Shown here: positions 61,496 to 64,000 of the stretch, in pieces
How the letters are laid out: each line of letters begins with the position of its first letter
How positions within the stretch are numbered: the stretch's first letter is position 1
Origin: Slackia sp. ZJ119
Lineage (GTDB): Bacteria > Actinomycetota > Coriobacteriia > Coriobacteriales > Eggerthellaceae
DNA: 64,000 nucleotides
Direction: 5' to 3'
Assembly: GCF_011039175.1 (NCBI RefSeq)
Contig: NZ_JAAKEN010000010.1
Span: forward strand, 1 to 64,000
The notes under the pieces: generated by a model
The model's database searches: none
What the model was told of the DNA's origin: nothing
The model's input: the letters and a program-made list of their open reading frames with translations, nothing else
Program-made: the position numbers and the translations under genes

Positions 61496-61741
61496 CTACC
61501 CGGCTTCGGCCTCGCGCAGGGCTCGCACCAGCTGGTCGGCGCACGACGTTGACCGCGGGCCGCACGTGTTGCCCTCCAAAAGCGCGGCCACGTCGTCGAC
61601 CTTCATGCCGCGCACGAGCTTCGACACGGCCTTGAGGTTGCCGTCGCAGCCGCCCTCGAAGGCGACTTCGTTCACAACGCCGTCTTTCACGTCGACGGCG
61701 ATGCTGCGGGAGCACACGCCCCGCGTCTTGTACACATGCAT
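61496..61741 (-). CDS. TSCPD-domain protein (TIGR03905-like)
   Basis: The 81-aa protein starts MHVYKTRGVCSRSIAVDV, has EGGCDGNLKAVSKLVRG, and ends near CGPRSTSCADQLVRAL. It resembles the small TSCPD family whose domain also ends some ribonucleotide reductases. Four conserved cysteines could bind a metal. I start it at the ATG at 61739-61741 (GAGAGGAG upstream) rather than an earlier one six codons upstream. The function is unknown. Confidence 0.75.
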   Translation of the reverse strand: MHVYKTRGVCSRSIAVDVKDGVVNEVAFEGGCDGNLKAVSKLVRGMKVDDVAALLEGNTCGPRSTSCADQLVRALREAEAG

Positions 61742-61813
61742 ACGTCTCCTCTCTCGCACGCGACGGAAGTATAGCGCACCGCCTGCGCGGCGCAGGAGGA
61801 AAACGCCGGCTTT

Positions 61814-62608
61814 TCAGACGAGCGCTTCGCCCGAGACGGCCTGAAGCCCGCTGGCGAACAGGAATTCCAGGGATTTGAGGCGGCAGTCGGCATGGACCTT
61901 GATCCAGGCCTGGTCGAAGCGCAGCGCACCTGCGGCCGCATCCGCCCCGATGCCGACGCCTGCCACCTCGTCCAGGCGGGCGGACAGCAGGTAGCGGACC
62001 CAACGCAGCGTCTCGGTCGCTTGGACGGTCGTCTCGACGCGCCCCCGGCACGACGGGCAGACGACGCCCCCTTCCAAAAACGAGAACGGCACGCACGACG
62101 GCGCGGCGTCGAGGTCGACCGGGGCGCCGCAGCGCGAACAGGCCGAAAAGCTCGGCTGGAACCCGACCATCGCCATGGCCTTGACAAGGTGCGCCGCGAC
62201 GAGCGCCAGCACGGCAGGACCTTCCGCGCGTGCCATCTGTTCGAAGGCGGCACACGTGAGGTCGAAGAGGCGGGGATGCTCCAAGTCGGGCTGGGCGACG
62301 CGCGTCAGAAGCTCGGCCGCAGGCGCCGCCGCCACCGAGCGCTCGAACGAGGACCGCAGCGCCGCGTTGCCTTCGACGAGCCGCGCCTCCTTCACGATGG
62401 CAAGCCCGCGCCCCTGCGCTAGCAGCACGTCGGCGCAGCTGTACAGCTCAAGGCGCGACGCGAACGAGCTGGTCGGCTTGCGGGCGCCCTTCGCGACGGC
62501 CTCGACGAGCGAGCCGTCCTGCCCCAGGCAGCGCAGGATCAGGTCGCTTTCCCCCAGCTTCGTCTTGCGCAGGACGATGACGCGGCGGCTCTCGATCGGA
62601 TGCGCCAT
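61814..62608 (-). CDS. recO: DNA repair protein RecO
   Basis: The 264-aa recombination mediator loads RecA on gaps with RecF and RecR. The N-terminal OB fold reads RRVIVLRKTKLGESDLIL, then VAKGARKPTSSFASRLELYS. The helical part carries a four-cysteine zinc finger, CSRCGAP and CPSC. It starts 11 nt after the PASTA gene, so both are probably cotranscribed. Confidence 0.93.
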   Translation of the reverse strand: MAHPIESRRVIVLRKTKLGESDLILRCLGQDGSLVEAVAKGARKPTSSFASRLELYSCADVLLAQGRGLAIVKEARLVEGNAALRSSFERSVAAAPAAELLTRVAQPDLEHPRLFDLTCAAFEQMARAEGPAVLALVAAHLVKAMAMVGFQPSFSACSRCGAPVDLDAAPSCVPFSFLEGGVVCPSCRGRVETTVQATETLRWVRYLLSARLDEVAGVGIGADAAAGALRFDQAWIKVHADCRLKSLEFLFASGLQAVSGEALV

Positions 62609-62619
62609 GCCGGCCCCGA

Positions 62620-64000
62620 TCAGGACTCCACGTCAATGCTGACGACGTAGTTGGTCGGATCCCAGGTGATGGTGCCTTTGACGTGGGAAACGGCGTTGGT
62701 GTCGGTAGCGGCGGGATCGCTCGCCGTGACCTCGAAGGCCGTCGTCTCGTCATGGTCGAACGTCACCGAATCGATCGACTCGATCAGGTAGGACATGCCG
62801 TTGTTCGTGGCATGCAGCGGCTCTTTCGAGTCTTTCAGGTCCTGCAGGAATTCCTCGGTGATGTCCACGAGCGTGGCGCTGCGCGACATCGACACGACGA
62901 TCTCGACGCTCGAGCCGGGATCGAGCAGCTCGCCCTCGTCCGGCTTCGACGACAGCACGACGTCGTTCTCTTCGGCGTCTTTCGTGTCGTAGGTTATCGC
63001 GGCGACGTACCCGGCCTCTTCGATCGCGCGCACGGCCTCTTCGCTCTTCATGCCTGCCACGTCGGGCACCGTGTAGGGCTCGGCCAGCGTCAGCGTCACC
63101 TCTTCGGTGCCGCTGACCTGCGTTCCCGGCTTGGGATCGACCGCCAGCACGGTGCCGGGGTGCTCGCTTGAGCGCTCCGCTTCGAAGACGACGGCCGTGA
63201 TGCCGCTTTCCTGCAGGCGCGTCACGGCCACGTCGCGCTGGTCTTGCACGACGTCGGGCACGATGCGCGGAACGGACACGTTGATGACGACGCTCATGTC
63301 GGCGCTCACCCGGCCGCCGCCCGAGGGCACCATCGACAGCACGATGCCTTGCGTCTCGTCGGACGGAACCTCGTTGACCTGGACGGAGAACGACTTCTCG
63401 CCGAGCAGGTACTCGGCGTCGGTCTGGGTCTTCCCCACCACGTCGGGCACGATCTTGCCGCCCCACATTTCCAGGGAATACGTGGCGAAGGCGCCGATGC
63501 CGAGCGCAAGGACAAGGCAGCCGAAGACGATGGCGGCGATGCTTATGCGGCGCTTCTGGGGCTTGTCGTTGTCGGCGCGGAATTCGCGGGGACGCGACGT
63601 TTGAGCGCCTTCGAGCGGCGGCAGCTCCATCGTGTCGCCCGTGCGCCAGGCGCTTTTCGGCGGCTGGTAGCTGGAATCGACCAAGCACTCGTCGATGCCG
63701 GACAGGTCGATCTTCGGGCCGCTCGCCGCCGCCTCGCGCGATTTGAGGGGAACGAACGACGTCAGGTCGTCGGGCAGCTGCGACGTTTTCGCCGCGTCGC
63801 CGCCTGGCGCGGCCGCCTCGTCGGCATCGGCGGCGTCTTCTTCCGCCGCCGGGGCTTCCGCAGACGCCCCACGCTCTTCCACAGCCGCGCGGTCGGGCGG
63901 AGCGTCGATGCCCCTGTCGCCTGCCGCCGCCAACGCGCCGTCGCTCGGGCACGCGTCCGCTTCGCCAGAGACCGCGCGTCCCGCCGCATCCTCGCCGGGC
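62620..64000 (-). CDS. PASTA-domain membrane protein, N-terminus beyond the window
   Basis: The C-terminal 460 residues are visible; the frame runs open past the right edge. A cytoplasmic Ala/Glu/Asp-rich part (to about 150 residues before the span) is followed by one membrane span (RISIAAIVFGCLVLALGIGAF) and three PASTA domains beginning IVPDVVGKTQTDA, IVPDVVQDQRDVA and TVPDVAGMKSEEA, then a further domain of unknown fold. PASTA domains bind peptidoglycan or lipid II. It could be the tail of a PknB/Stk-type Ser/Thr kinase, but no kinase residue is visible, so this is unsettled. Confidence 0.75.
   Translation of the reverse strand, partial: PGEDAAGRAVSGEADACPSDGALAAAGDRGIDAPPDRAAVEERGASAEAPAAEEDAADADEAAAPGGDAAKTSQLPDDLTSFVPLKSREAAASGPKIDLSGIDECLVDSSYQPPKSAWRTGDTMELPPLEGAQTSRPREFRADNDKPQKRRISIAAIVFGCLVLALGIGAFATYSLEMWGGKIVPDVVGKTQTDAEYLLGEKSFSVQVNEVPSDETQGIVLSMVPSGGGRVSADMSVVINVSVPRIVPDVVQDQRDVAVTRLQESGITAVVFEAERSSEHPGTVLAVDPKPGTQVSGTEEVTLTLAEPYTVPDVAGMKSEEAVRAIEEAGYVAAITYDTKDAEENDVVLSSKPDEGELLDPGSSVEIVVSMSRSATLVDITEEFLQDLKDSKEPLHATNNGMSYLIESIDSVTFDHDETTAFEVTASDPAATDTNAVSHVKGTITWDPTNYVVSIDVES

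Overview
The window reads as a chromosomal segment of a high-GC Gram-positive bacterium. The best guess is Actinomycetota, class Coriobacteriia (Eggerthellaceae-like), inferred from gene content and not from any rRNA. It carries an actinobacterial integration host factor (mIHF) beside gmk and rpoZ. Other pointers are a short sigma-70 RpoD, class 1B dihydroorotate dehydrogenase (PyrD plus PyrK), a PyrR-type pyr leader, HrcA/CIRCE control and an RNase J with a basic N-terminal tail. Nearly all of the window is core genome. I see no integrase, transposase, phage gene, CRISPR array or rRNA operon.

Layout. 1-433: two tRNA genes (Gly-GCC, Val-GAC) with a promoter and terminator. 0.6-11 kb, minus strand: xpaC-telA, rlmKL, rpoD, and metK-priA behind a structured leader. 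11.2-16.1 kb, plus: an ATP-grasp protein, a DUF1461 (Lit-like) membrane protein, gltX and a 4Fe-4S protein. 16.2-21.3 kb, minus: hrcA-dnaJ-rsmE-mtaB behind a CIRCE operator, then rpsT with an unusually long S20. 21.6-25.8 kb, plus: lepA, a small membrane protein, dus and hemW. 25.8-30.4 kb, minus: a double-glycine peptide gene, comEA, comEC and holA. 30.8-36.7 kb, minus: thiI with two cupins; mihF-gmk-rpoZ; pyrK-pyrD-pyrF. 36.9-38.5 kb, plus: a sirtuin and a PAP2 phosphatase. 38.7-42.3 kb, minus: an MGMT-type protein and pyrR-pyrB-pyrC behind a PyrR attenuator. 42.5-45.4 kb, plus: a zinc/cadmium efflux operon (ArsR sensor, separate HMA protein, P1B ATPase). 45.4-50.6 kb, minus: recA-recX and yajQ-rimO-pgsA/pncC (a fusion). 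50.8-64 kb, minus: ftsK-rodZ, rnj, dapA, pnp-dapB, rpsO, a TSCPD protein, recO and a truncated PASTA-domain gene running off the right edge.

Three items are most worth following. (1) A 59-nt gap-free block (45/59 identical by my count) lies directly upstream of a -10-like hexamer at both comEA-comEC and recA. It looks like a shared promoter for a competence regulon, and a small secreted-peptide-like gene sits just upstream of comEA. (2) A family of CTAG-ended palindromic elements (162-nt full copy plus deleted derivatives) sits at gene 3' ends, and its terminal TAG serves as the stop codon of the neighbouring genes. (3) The metK leader can form a two-stem structure with a perfect 7-bp pseudoknot ending next to the Shine-Dalgarno, a candidate SAM-responsive element. 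PgsA fused to PncC/CinA, an RlmL half without its catalytic motifs, and a doubled-length S20 are protein-level oddities.

All calls rest on reading the sequence and on remembered family motifs. No database search, folding calculation or alignment program was run.
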